Below are positions 1-8,335 of a stretch of 64,000 nt of DNA, one piece after another (position 1 is the stretch's first letter; each line of letters starts with the position of its first letter). The translations under genes were made by a program, and so were the position numbers. The notes under the pieces were generated by a model. It worked only from the letters and a program-made list of their open reading frames with translations. It had not been told where the DNA came from and ran no database searches. The stretch covers positions 44,870 to 108,869 of the forward strand of contig JAAEZD010000016.1 of NCBI GenBank assembly GCA_018223035.1. The letters run 5' to 3'. This DNA comes from Heliomarina sp018223035. GTDB taxonomy: Bacteria; Pseudomonadota; Alphaproteobacteria; Rhodobacterales; Rhodobacteraceae.

Positions 1-887
1 TCAGCTATCTCACCATCGTTTTCTATGCGCAGGGCGTGACCAAGGCCGGATCGCTCGGCACGCATGGACATTTGCAGACCGCGCGCTGGCGCGAGACCGG
101 TGCCTTGCTTGGGGTCTGCGTTGCGGCGGTGGCGCCGGTGATGCTCGGCTACTGGATGGACGCACCCTTTACCGGTTTCGCTCTGGGCTTTGCCGTTTTG
201 GCGCTGGTGGCGGCGCTGGCGATGCGTCCGGAATGGGCAAGCGGCGCGGTGAGCCTGCCGGTGGGCTTTGGACCGGTGATGCGGGATGGGCTGGCGCGGC
301 GGTTGCTGGTGGTGGCCTTTCTGAATGCCGCACCGGTGGCGGTCACCTCGACCCTGTTTCTGTTCTACGTCGAAAGCCGCCTGGGGTCGCCTGATGCGGC
401 CGGGCCGCTTTTGGTCCTGTTCTTTCTTGCGGCGGCGGTTTCGGCGCCGGTCTGGGGACGATTGGCCGAGCGCCATGGGGAAAAGCGCGTCTTGCTGTCG
501 GCGATGGCACTGGCGGTTGTGGCCTTTGCCTGCGTTCTGCCGCTGGGTACCGGGGACGTGTTGGGCTTTGGCGTCATCTGCGTCGTGACCGGATTTACAC
601 TTGGCGCGGATATGACGCTCTTGCCGGCACTGTTTGCGCGGCGCATGGCGCGGGTCGCGCCCTCGGCAAGCGAGGGGTTCGGGCTCTTGTCCTTCATGAC
701 TAAATTCACGCTGGCCTTTGCCGCCGTGTCGCTTTTGCCGGTGCTGGAGGACAGCGGCTTTCGTGCCGGTGAGGTAAATGGCGAAGAGGTGCTTTGGCTT
801 TTGACTCTCGCCTATGCGGCTGTCCCCTGCGCTTTGAAACTGGTGGCGATGCTTCTGCTGTCGCGCCTTGATCTGAGCCGGGTGTGA
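1..887 (+). CDS. MFS transporter, GPH/MelB-like, 3' part
   Basis: The gene runs in from beyond the left edge; the open frame starts at base 3 with no stop before it, so the GTG at 36 is internal. The product is a polytopic membrane protein with about eight visible hydrophobic segments. The Arg-rich loop after the first visible helix (TARWRETGALLG) and the later loop RLAERHGEKRVLL resemble cytoplasmic loops of glycoside-pentoside-hexuronide/cation symporters (MFS_2). The substrate cannot be read from the sequence. It ends 70 bases before the SDR gene on the same strand, so co-transcription is possible. Confidence 0.8.
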   Translation, partial: SYLTIVFYAQGVTKAGSLGTHGHLQTARWRETGALLGVCVAAVAPVMLGYWMDAPFTGFALGFAVLALVAALAMRPEWASGAVSLPVGFGPVMRDGLARRLLVVAFLNAAPVAVTSTLFLFYVESRLGSPDAAGPLLVLFFLAAAVSAPVWGRLAERHGEKRVLLSAMALAVVAFACVLPLGTGDVLGFGVICVVTGFTLGADMTLLPALFARRMARVAPSASEGFGLLSFMTKFTLAFAAVSLLPVLEDSGFRAGEVNGEEVLWLLTLAYAAVPCALKLVAMLLLSRLDLSRV

Positions 888-957
888 AATACCTGAATGA
901 AGGGCGCGGGCATTGCTGCTGCCGCGCCGGAACCCGAGGCAAACCAAGGTAGGAACG

Positions 958-1689
958 ATGAAAGACTGGCAAGGCAAACGGTACTGGTTGATCGGGGCAA
1001 GCGAAGGTCTGGGGCGGGCGCTCGCGCATCAGCTGAGCCGCGTCGGGGTGTCACTGGTGCTGTCGGCACGTTCGGCTGACCGGCTCGAGGCGCTGGCCGA
1101 GGAATTGCCGGGGCGGGCCGAGATCCAGACCATCGATGTGACCGACATGGACAGCGTCACCGCCGCGGTCGATGCCGTGGGCGAGGTCGACGGGGTGGTG
1201 TTCCTTGCCGGGGCGTATTGGCCGATGAAGGCAAAAGAATGGGACGTCGACAAGGGCGTGGCCATGGCAGACGTGAATTTCACCGGGCTGATGCGGGTGA
1301 TGGGCGCGGTGGTGCCGGGCATGCTGGCGCGGGACGCGGGCCATATTGTCATCACCGGATCCCTGTCGGGCTATCGCGGTCTGCCCGGGTCAATCGGGTA
1401 TTCGGCGTCCAAGGCCGGGGTAATGTCGCTGGCCGAATGCATGCATGCGGATCTGCGGCGCACCAATGTCGAGGTGCAGCTGGTCAACCCCGGTTTCATC
1501 AAGACCCGGCTGACCGACAAGAACGATTTCCACATGCCGTCGCTGATGGAGCCGGAAGATGCGGCACGGGCCATGTTCGAGCATATGAATTCGGACGGGT
1601 TCAAGAAGGGTTTTCCCAAGGGGATATCCTCGGTCCTGCGGCTGGCGCAGTTCCTGCCGGACGGGATTTATTACCGGCTGTTTTCCTGA
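958..1689 (+). CDS. Short-chain dehydrogenase/reductase
   Basis: A 243-aa classical SDR that should catalyse NAD(P)-dependent oxidation or reduction of an unknown alcohol/carbonyl. The Rossmann glycine motif is GASEGLG near residue 12. The catalytic Ser lies in ITGSLSG and the Tyr-x3-Lys in YSASK near residue 155. NAG is replaced by LAG (VVFLAGAYWP). ATG 958 was chosen over an in-frame ATG at 913 because AAGGTAGGA sits just upstream of 958 and the Rossmann strand then begins at the usual distance. It follows the MFS gene closely; the two may act on one substrate. Confidence 0.9.
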   Translation: MKDWQGKRYWLIGASEGLGRALAHQLSRVGVSLVLSARSADRLEALAEELPGRAEIQTIDVTDMDSVTAAVDAVGEVDGVVFLAGAYWPMKAKEWDVDKGVAMADVNFTGLMRVMGAVVPGMLARDAGHIVITGSLSGYRGLPGSIGYSASKAGVMSLAECMHADLRRTNVEVQLVNPGFIKTRLTDKNDFHMPSLMEPEDAARAMFEHMNSDGFKKGFPKGISSVLRLAQFLPDGIYYRLFS

Positions 1690-1730
1690 ACGCCGCGCGC
1701 GTTTTCGACCCGGCGGTGACTTTGGGGAGG

Positions 1731-1773
1731 TTGGGGTGCCTCCGGCGGGAGTATTTTGGGCAAGAGGAAAAGG
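1731..1773. repeat. Intergenic repeat, copy 1 (GCCTCCGGCGG core)
   Basis: This spacer between convergent genes contains GGTGCCTCCGGCGGGAGTAT followed by TTTGG and a purine-rich tail. The same arrangement recurs at 12511-12552 with a few substitutions. I recall similar elements between genes in roseobacters. It is not coding. Possible roles are an mRNA 3'-end structure or a REP-like element; neither is shown here. Confidence 0.55.
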
Positions 1774-1841
1774 CGGCCTTAACAGGGCGCAGTTTGTTTT
1801 TCGCCGGGATTTGGGTGAGGGCGGTGCCGCGTCGCAGGATG

Positions 1842-2456
1842 TCAGAGCATGCCGAGCTGACGGGCGTGCTGGACGCTGTCGCGGGTTTCCATCATTGACA
1901 TGAAACGCGTGAGGGCGGGGAATTGGTCGAGGTCGACGCCGTCCTTGGCGAACCAGGAGGCGGCGGTGAAAAGGTAGGGATCGGCGAGGCTGAACCTGTC
2001 GCCGAGGACGAAGGGTCCGGTCAGGTAGTGGGTCTCGATCAGGTCGGCGCAGGCGGTCATGTTTTCCTGCACCTTTTCGGCCATGTCCTTGAAAGAAGCG
2101 GGTTTGGTGGCCCAGCGGGGGCCACGCATCTTGTGGGCATGGGCCACGTGCACGGTCGAGGCGATGTAAAACATCAGCTCGCGCATGCGGGCGGCCTGAA
2201 AGGGATCGCCGGGGATCAGTTCGGCACGGGGGTGCAGCGCCGCGATATAGTCGAGGATGGCGCCAGTTTCGGTAAGGACTCCCCGGCTTGTGACCAGCGC
2301 AGGGACGCGGCCCTTGGGGTTGATGGCGCGGAAGGCGGGCTTGGTCTGGGCTGCATTCGGGAAATCCACCTCGACCGGTTGGAAATCGATGCCTGCGTCG
2401 AACAGGGCGATGGCGACGGCGATGGCGATGGTTCCCTTGGCGTAATGCAGCTGCAT
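1842..2456 (-). CDS. Glutathione S-transferase family protein
   Basis: A 204-aa cytosolic GST-like protein. The N-terminal thioredoxin-like half (about 1-80) contains the cis-Pro region GRVPALV and the glutathione-binding LTETGAILDYIA (Glu-Thr for Glu-Ser). The C-terminal half is all-helical with the N-capping motif FSLADPYLF. Length is typical for bacterial GSTs. It lies 31 bases downstream of the phosphatase gene on the same strand, and AAAGGAC precedes ATG 2456, so the pair is probably one transcript. The substrate is unknown. Confidence 0.9.
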   Translation of the reverse strand: MQLHYAKGTIAIAVAIALFDAGIDFQPVEVDFPNAAQTKPAFRAINPKGRVPALVTSRGVLTETGAILDYIAALHPRAELIPGDPFQAARMRELMFYIASTVHVAHAHKMRGPRWATKPASFKDMAEKVQENMTACADLIETHYLTGPFVLGDRFSLADPYLFTAASWFAKDGVDLDQFPALTRFMSMMETRDSVQHARQLGML

Positions 2457-2467
2457 GGGCGTCCTTT

Positions 2468-2497
2468 GGTCGTTACATATGGGGTCGTTACATATGG
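2468..2497. repeat. Perfect 15-bp tandem duplication
   Basis: GGTCGTTACATATGG occurs twice head to tail. On the minus strand each unit reads CCATATGTAACGACC, so it carries the last codons and TAA stop of the phosphatase gene. One copy holds the functional stop and the second lengthens the spacer before the GST start. This looks like a recent slippage event. Confidence 0.8.
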
Positions 2498-3141
2498 GTC
2501 TGGGCGAAATGTCTCTTTGGGTGGTCGAGATGGGGCACCGCGTTGAACAGCACCGGGCTGAGCTGGTCCCCGATTGGATGCAGACGATGCATCGACGTGT
2601 TCATGATCGCAAGGGCCATTCTTGCCATCGCCGGAATGTCGAGCCCCATCATCAGGCGCATGACCATCGCGATCAGCCCGCCGGAAGTGACCACCAGCGC
2701 AGGTCCGTCGCCCTTGCCGATCTCGTCGATCGCCGAGCGGACCCGGGTTTCAAAATCGGTGAAGGTTTCGGGCGGATCGGTGATTTCACCGTTCTGCCAT
2801 GCGGTGAAGACGCGGGGCATGTGCTGGGCAAAACCTTCGCGTTCGGCTGGCGGGGCGATGCCGTGCTGTTCTTCAAGAAGGCGCGACAGGGTGAAATATT
2901 CCAGCTCGTTCAGGCGTGGATCCTGCGTGATGTCATCGCCCAGCCCCATGGAGGCGGCGGTTTCGCGGTGTCGGACCAGGGATCCGCAATAGAGCCTTGG
3001 GTGGAACTGGTCGGAATCGCGCAGGTGTTCGCCGAGCCATGCGGCCTGCTGGTGTCCGAGCGGGCTGAGCCGATCATAGGAGATTTCGTCGCGGGCCTCT
3101 GTATTGGCCTGGCCGTGACGGACAAGGGTAATGTGGGACAT
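2488..3141 (-). CDS. Histidine phosphatase family protein
   Basis: A 217-aa protein of the phosphoglycerate-mutase-like superfamily. The phospho-accepting motif LVRHGQ is at residues 6-11, with the second Arg in GSLVRHRET near 60, the acidic ELEYF near 85 and the distal His replaced in context by VVTSGGLIA. That last point is notable: many family members have SHGG where this one has TSGG, so the second catalytic His appears missing. Activity may be low or altered. The start at 3141 places the RHG motif at the usual N-terminal position. It is upstream of the GST gene in a probable two-gene operon and divergent from the formate dehydrogenase. Confidence 0.85.
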   Translation of the reverse strand: MSHITLVRHGQANTEARDEISYDRLSPLGHQQAAWLGEHLRDSDQFHPRLYCGSLVRHRETAASMGLGDDITQDPRLNELEYFTLSRLLEEQHGIAPPAEREGFAQHMPRVFTAWQNGEITDPPETFTDFETRVRSAIDEIGKGDGPALVVTSGGLIAMVMRLMMGLDIPAMARMALAIMNTSMHRLHPIGDQLSPVLFNAVPHLDHPKRHFAQTHM

Positions 3142-3369
3142 GATATTGAGCCTGTATCTTACCGCTTTGTCATAGGCCCATGTTGACGGGGTGGAAAGAC
3201 TTGGCCGTGTATTGGAATGCAGGTTTCGTCGGGTTTGTCGCGTTTGCACCAAGAAACCGGGGTTCCGATGGGAAACAGAGGACGCAAAACGAGAGACCAA
3301 TGTCGGGATTGATCCTCTGTGCGGGGGCATTCCATGCTCTATACTCGGCAGAATACGGAGGATGCCATC

Positions 3370-6132
3370 ATGTCGGACAAGGTGCGGTTCACGCTGGACG
3401 GTCAGGAGATCGAGGCCGAGCGGGGTCTGACGATCTGGGAAATCGCCAATGGGCGCGGCCTTGTGATTCCGCATCTCTGCCACAAGCCGGCGCCCGGCTA
3501 TCGCCCCGACGGCAACTGCCGTGCCTGCATGGTCGAGATCGAGGGTGAGCGCACGCTTGCGGCGTCCTGCATCCGCGAACCTGCCGAGGGCATGGTAGTC
3601 ACCACCGATTCCGCCCGTGCGGCGAGTGCGCGGAAGATGGTGGTTGAAATGCTGCTGGCCGACCAGCCCGAGCGCGAGGAGGCGCATGACCGTTCTGCGC
3701 ATCTCTGGGACATGGCCGAGGCGAATGGCGTGTCCGAAAGCCGCTTTCCCAAGCTGGAGAAAGAGCGCATTCCGCTGCTGGATGACAGCCATGTGGCGAT
3801 GCGGGTCAACCTTGATGCCTGCATTCAGTGCGGGCTTTGTGTGCGGGCCTGCCGCGAGGTTCAGGTCAATGACGTGATCGGCATGTCGGGCCGCGGGCAT
3901 GATACCTTTCCGACCTTCGATATGGCCGACCCGATGGGCGCCTCGACCTGCGTGGCCTGCGGCGAATGCGTGCAGGCCTGCCCGACCGGTGCGCTGATGG
4001 AAGCCACTGTGCTGGACGCGAACCAGCAGGGCGACAGTGCCGATTACGACAGCGAGGTCGCCAGCGTCTGCCCGTTCTGCGGGGTCGGCTGCCAGGTCTC
4101 GCTCAAGGTCAAGGATGGCCGGGTCAAATATGTCGACGGCATCGACGGGCCCGCGAATGAGGGGCGGCTTTGCGTCAAGGGGCGGTTCGGTTTCGACTAT
4201 ATCCACCATGACCACCGCCTGACCAAACCATTGATCCGGCGCGAGGACGCGCCTCCCAAGGGGCTGAATGTCGATCCGGCGAACTGGCAGACCCATTTCC
4301 GTGAGGCAAGCTGGGACGAGGCGCTGGATTTCGCCGCTAATGGTCTGCGCGATCGTGGCCGCGAAGTGGCCGGGTTCGGCAGCGCCAAATGCACCAACGA
4401 GGAAGCCTACCTTTTCCAGAAGATCATCCGTCAGGGCTTTGGCCATAACAACGTCGACCATTGCACCCGGTTGTGTCATGCCTCTTCGGTCGCGGCGCTG
4501 ATGGAGAACGTCGGCAGCGGGGCCGTGACGGCGACCTTCAATGAGATCGAGAATGCCGATGTGGCCATTGTGATCGGGGCCAACCCGATCGAGAACCACC
4601 CCGTAGCGGCAACCTATTTCAAGCAGTTCACCAAGCGCGGCGGCAAGCTGATCGTGATGGACCCGCGCGGGCAAGCGCTCAAGCGGTTTGCCTCGCATAT
4701 GCTGCAATTCCGGCCCGGCGCGGATGTGTCGATGCTGAACGCGATCATGCATGTGATCGTCGAAGAGGGTCTTTATGATCGTCAGTATATCGAGGCCTAT
4801 ACCGAAAACTGGGAGGCTGAAAAGGACCATCTGAGCGGGTTCACCCCCGAAAAGATGAGCGAGATCTGCGGCATTGAGCCAGAGGTTCTGCGCGATGTGG
4901 CGCGGACTTTTGCGGGCGCGCGGGCCGGCATGATTTTCTGGGGCATGGGGGTAAGCCAGCATATCCACGGTACCGACAATTCCCGCTGCCTGATTTCGCT
5001 TGCGCTGATGACCGGGCAGGTCGGGCGCCCGGGCACCGGGCTGCATCCGCTGCGTGGTCAGAACAACGTCCAGGGCGCCTCGGATGCGGGGATGATCCCG
5101 ATGTTCATGCCCGATTACAAGGATGTGACGAACGATGGCGTGCGCAGCGCCTTTACCGAGGTCTGGGGCTCGGGTGACTTTTCCAGTGAAATGGGCCTGA
5201 CCGTAACCGAGATCATGGATGCGATCCATGAGGGTGACATCAAGGCGATGTATATTCTGGGCGAAAACCCGGCCATGTCCGATCCGGATGTGGACCATGC
5301 CCGCGCCGCGCTGGCCAAGCTTGATCACCTTGTGGTGCAGGATATCTTCATCACCGAAACCGCGAACTATGCGGACGTGATCCTGCCCGCCAGCGCTTTC
5401 GCCGAAAAGACCGGCACCGTCACAAATACCAACCGGCAGGTGCAGATGGGCCGCGCCGCGGTCTCCCCGCCGGGCGAGGCGCGCGAGGACTGGTGGATCG
5501 AGGTCGAACTGGCGAAACGTCTGGGTCTGGGATGGACCTATACCAGCCCCGCCGAGGTCTTTGCCGAGATGAAGCTGAACATGGAAAGTCTCGATAATAT
5601 CACGTGGGAGCGGCTGGAGCGCGAAAACGCTGTGACCTACCCGTCGCTCTCGCCCGAGGATCCGGGGCAGGCGATCGTCTTTGGCGATGGCTTCCCGCGC
5701 GCAGGTCGCCGGGCAAAGTTTACCCCCGCCAATGTGATCGCGCCGGATGAGGCGCCGGATGCGGAATACCCGATGATCCTGACGACGGGGCGGCAGCTCG
5801 AACACTGGCACACCGGGTCGATGACCCGCCGCGCCTCGGTTCTGGACGCGGTCGAACCCGAGGCGAACTGTTCCCTGCACCCGAAAACCCTGCGCCGTCT
5901 GGGCGTCGCGCCGGGTGGCATGCTGCGCCTGACCACGCGGCGCGGCAGTATCGAGGTCATGGCCCGCGCCGACCGCGCGGTTTCCGAGGACATGGTGTTC
6001 CTGCCCTTCGCTTATGTCGAAGCAGCGGCCAATATCCTGACCAACCCGGCCATCGACCCATACGGCAAGATTCCCGAGTTCAAATTCTCGGCGGTCAAGG
6101 TCGAACCGGCGGAGACGATGGCGGCGGAGTAA
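3370..6132 (+). CDS. Molybdenum formate dehydrogenase alpha subunit, FdsA-like, orphan
   Basis: A 920-aa cytoplasmic molybdo-bis(MGD) oxidoreductase expected to oxidise formate to CO2. Domains in order: a [2Fe-2S] plug (Cys in HLCHKP and GNCRACMVEI), a His-Cys region near 100, two [4Fe-4S] motifs (CIQCGLCVRAC and CVACGECVQAC), another [4Fe-4S] (CPFCGVGC), then the catalytic domain. HCTRLCHASS holds the Cys that replaces selenocysteine, followed by the conserved His. The C-terminal MGD-binding domain includes TTGRQLEHWHTGSMTRR. ATG 3370 has GGAGGA upstream. No FdsB, FdsG or FdhD gene lies nearby, so the electron acceptor must be encoded elsewhere. Confidence 0.9.
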   Translation: MSDKVRFTLDGQEIEAERGLTIWEIANGRGLVIPHLCHKPAPGYRPDGNCRACMVEIEGERTLAASCIREPAEGMVVTTDSARAASARKMVVEMLLADQPEREEAHDRSAHLWDMAEANGVSESRFPKLEKERIPLLDDSHVAMRVNLDACIQCGLCVRACREVQVNDVIGMSGRGHDTFPTFDMADPMGASTCVACGECVQACPTGALMEATVLDANQQGDSADYDSEVASVCPFCGVGCQVSLKVKDGRVKYVDGIDGPANEGRLCVKGRFGFDYIHHDHRLTKPLIRREDAPPKGLNVDPANWQTHFREASWDEALDFAANGLRDRGREVAGFGSAKCTNEEAYLFQKIIRQGFGHNNVDHCTRLCHASSVAALMENVGSGAVTATFNEIENADVAIVIGANPIENHPVAATYFKQFTKRGGKLIVMDPRGQALKRFASHMLQFRPGADVSMLNAIMHVIVEEGLYDRQYIEAYTENWEAEKDHLSGFTPEKMSEICGIEPEVLRDVARTFAGARAGMIFWGMGVSQHIHGTDNSRCLISLALMTGQVGRPGTGLHPLRGQNNVQGASDAGMIPMFMPDYKDVTNDGVRSAFTEVWGSGDFSSEMGLTVTEIMDAIHEGDIKAMYILGENPAMSDPDVDHARAALAKLDHLVVQDIFITETANYADVILPASAFAEKTGTVTNTNRQVQMGRAAVSPPGEAREDWWIEVELAKRLGLGWTYTSPAEVFAEMKLNMESLDNITWERLERENAVTYPSLSPEDPGQAIVFGDGFPRAGRRAKFTPANVIAPDEAPDAEYPMILTTGRQLEHWHTGSMTRRASVLDAVEPEANCSLHPKTLRRLGVAPGGMLRLTTRRGSIEVMARADRAVSEDMVFLPFAYVEAAANILTNPAIDPYGKIPEFKFSAVKVEPAETMAAE

Positions 6133-6269
6133 ACGCCGCATCATTCAGCCTGTGACGATTGCGCCCTGCCACTCAGGCGGGGCACTATTCGTGGTGGCCT
6201 TGGCCCGGCGCGGTCGACAGATGCGCATTTCCAACCTATCAGGGAGGGGCGCATCCCAAAGGAGTTCCC

Positions 6270-7466
6270 ATGATCCCCGTCAATGCCGACCGCTTCCTCG
6301 CCGACCTTCACCACCTGCGCAGTATCGGTGCCGCCGGCGTTGGCAAAGGCGTCGTGCGTCCGGCTTATACCGAGGCGGATATCAAGGCGCGGAAATGGCT
6401 GGCCGAGCAGATGCGCGCCGCCGGGCTGACACCGCACTTCGACCCGGTGGGCAATCTATTTGGCCTGACGGAGGGTCCCTCGCTTTTGATGGGGTCACAT
6501 TCCGACAGCCAGCCTGAAGGCGGATGGCTCGACGGGGCGCTGGGCGTGATCGCCGCACTCGAAGTTGCCCGCGCCAGTCGTGAGGCAGGTGGCCCGCCGA
6601 TCTCTGTCGTCAGCTTCGAGGACGAGGAAGGCCGGTTCGGCGTCACCACCGGCAGCGCCATCTGGTCTGGCAACCTCGCGCTCGACAAGGCCGATACGCT
6701 CAGCGATCACGGCGGCCTGACCTTTGCCGAGGCCCGCGCCGCCTTCGCCGATCTGGCGGGCGATTTCGTCGATCCGTCCCGCTTTACCGGCTTTGTCGAG
6801 ATGCATATCGAGCAGGGACCGACACTCGATACCAGCGGCGAACAGATCGGCGTGGTGACCGATATCGTCGGCATCCGCGACATGCGCATCACCATGGAAG
6901 GCCAGCAGAACCACGCGGGCACCACACCCATGCATTTGCGCAAGGATGCCTTTCAGGCGCTTTCGGCGTTCAGCACCGCGATCAACGGCCGCTTCCGCAA
7001 CGTGGTCACCCCGTCGACGGTCTGGACCATCGGCCATGTGAGCCTGCACCCGAACGCCTCCTCTATCGTCCCGGGCAAGGTCACCTTTTCCATGCAATGG
7101 CGCGATGGGGAAATCGACCGTCTGGGTCGGATGGAACAGATCATCCGCGACACGGCCGAGGAAATAGCGAAAGAGCGCGGCATGACGCTGTCCTACGGCC
7201 CCATGCTTGGGCTCGAACCGGTAAAGATGAATGAAACACTGCGCGCGGCCCTTTCCGAAGGGGCGGAAACCGTGGCCCCCGGCAACTGGCGCGACATGCC
7301 CTCGGGCGCGCTGCACGATGCCACCAATGTGTCCAGACTGATGCCCGTCGCAATGCTCTTCGTGCCCTCGATCAACGGTATCAGCCATGACTTTTCCGAA
7401 GATACCGCCGAGACCGATCTTGTCGCCGGGCTGAAGGTGCTCGCCCATGCAGCGGCGCAGCAATAG
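6270..7466 (+). CDS. M20-family amidohydrolase (N-carbamoyl-amino-acid hydrolase / allantoate amidohydrolase type)
   Basis: A 398-aa zinc-dependent hydrolase that should cleave a carbamoyl or ureido C-N bond. Metal and catalytic motifs visible are GSHSDSQPEGGWLDGALG, SFEDEEGRFG, FVEMHIEQGP and the C-terminal INGISHDFSED. The dimerisation-domain motif GQQNHAGTTPM matches this subfamily. ATG 6270 is preceded by AAAGGAG at good spacing, so the in-frame upstream ATG at 6159 is not used. Hydantoinase and allantoin genes are absent here, so the physiological substrate stays open. It follows the formate dehydrogenase by 137 bases. Confidence 0.87.
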   Translation: MIPVNADRFLADLHHLRSIGAAGVGKGVVRPAYTEADIKARKWLAEQMRAAGLTPHFDPVGNLFGLTEGPSLLMGSHSDSQPEGGWLDGALGVIAALEVARASREAGGPPISVVSFEDEEGRFGVTTGSAIWSGNLALDKADTLSDHGGLTFAEARAAFADLAGDFVDPSRFTGFVEMHIEQGPTLDTSGEQIGVVTDIVGIRDMRITMEGQQNHAGTTPMHLRKDAFQALSAFSTAINGRFRNVVTPSTVWTIGHVSLHPNASSIVPGKVTFSMQWRDGEIDRLGRMEQIIRDTAEEIAKERGMTLSYGPMLGLEPVKMNETLRAALSEGAETVAPGNWRDMPSGALHDATNVSRLMPVAMLFVPSINGISHDFSEDTAETDLVAGLKVLAHAAAQQ

Positions 7467-7618
7467 GCCCGGTCAAAGGGGCGCACCACCCGTACAGCAC
7501 CTGTGCACAACCTGTACACCGCCGCGCTGCGGCATCGATGGTGCGCAAAGATCCCTCTTCTTTGGGTCTTAAAATATCCAAAATCCGACCGCCGCTTCAG
7601 ACGCTGCCGCCGGTTACG

Positions 7619-8335
7619 TCACCGCCAGTGTACATCCCCGAGAAAGATATACCCCGCGCCGTAGATCGTCTTGATCAGTCGCGGGTTCTTGGGGTCTTCG
7701 CGCAGCTTGGTGCGCAGGCGCGAGATGCGGACGTCCATCGCCCGGTCGAAACTCTCGCCCGCCGCGCCGCCAAGGCTTTCCTGCATCTGCGCCCGTGAGA
7801 TCAGCCGTTTCGGGCTTTCGAGGAACATGCGCAGCACCTCGGCCTCGGCATGGGAAAACGGGGTCTCCGCGCCGGTTTCATCCTCGAGCACATAGCTGTC
7901 GAAATGCGCGGTCCAGCCGTTGAACCCGGCGGTATTGCCGGCGGGCGCGGCAGGGCGCGCGGTACGGATGCGGGCGCGGATGCGGGCGATGACCTCGGCA
8001 GGCTCGAAAGGTTTGGTGATATAATCGTCGGCGCCAAGCTCCAGCCCGGTCACCCGGTCCTGTACCTGCGCCCGGCCCGAGATGATGATCACAGCCGCGC
8101 CGCGTTCCAGTGCCAGCCGGTGAACCAGCGCCAGCCCGTCGCTGTCGGGCAGCGACAGGTCCACCAGGCAGACATCGGGGGTGACATGTTTCAGCGCGGC
8201 TTCAAAGGCGCGGGCGCGGGCGAAGCTCTGGGTGCGGAAACCAGCCTCTTCGAGAACCTCGGTCAGCATCTGGCGGATCTCGGCTTCGTCATCGAGGATG
8301 GTGACGAGCGGGGCGGTGTCAGAAGGCGTGGTCAT
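7619..8335 (-). CDS. OmpR-family response regulator
   Basis: A 238-aa DNA-binding response regulator. The receiver domain (about 8-125) has the acidic pair in ILDDEAEI, the phospho-acceptor Asp in CLVDLSLPDSDG, Ser in IIISGRA and Lys in YITKPFEP. The C-terminal winged-helix domain (about 140-235) includes SRAQMQESLGG and DVRISRLRTKLREDP. Its ATG overlaps the stop of the kinase gene by four bases (ATGA), so the two are translationally coupled and this regulator is the cognate partner. The target genes are unknown. Confidence 0.93.
   Translation of the reverse strand: MTTPSDTAPLVTILDDEAEIRQMLTEVLEEAGFRTQSFARARAFEAALKHVTPDVCLVDLSLPDSDGLALVHRLALERGAAVIIISGRAQVQDRVTGLELGADDYITKPFEPAEVIARIRARIRTARPAAPAGNTAGFNGWTAHFDSYVLEDETGAETPFSHAEAEVLRMFLESPKRLISRAQMQESLGGAAGESFDRAMDVRISRLRTKLREDPKNPRLIKTIYGAGYIFLGDVHWR

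Noticed and set aside
3142..6144. A very long minus-strand open frame antisense to the formate dehydrogenase
   Set aside because: It results from strong third-position G/C bias of the plus-strand gene. Only its last 217 codons (2488-3141) encode a recognisable protein, with a proper ATG start.
7490..7525. Repeated ACCTGTGCAC / ACCTGTACAC motifs after the M20 hydrolase gene, considered as a replication or regulator site
   Set aside because: Only two imperfect copies and no DnaA-box match; too weak to call.
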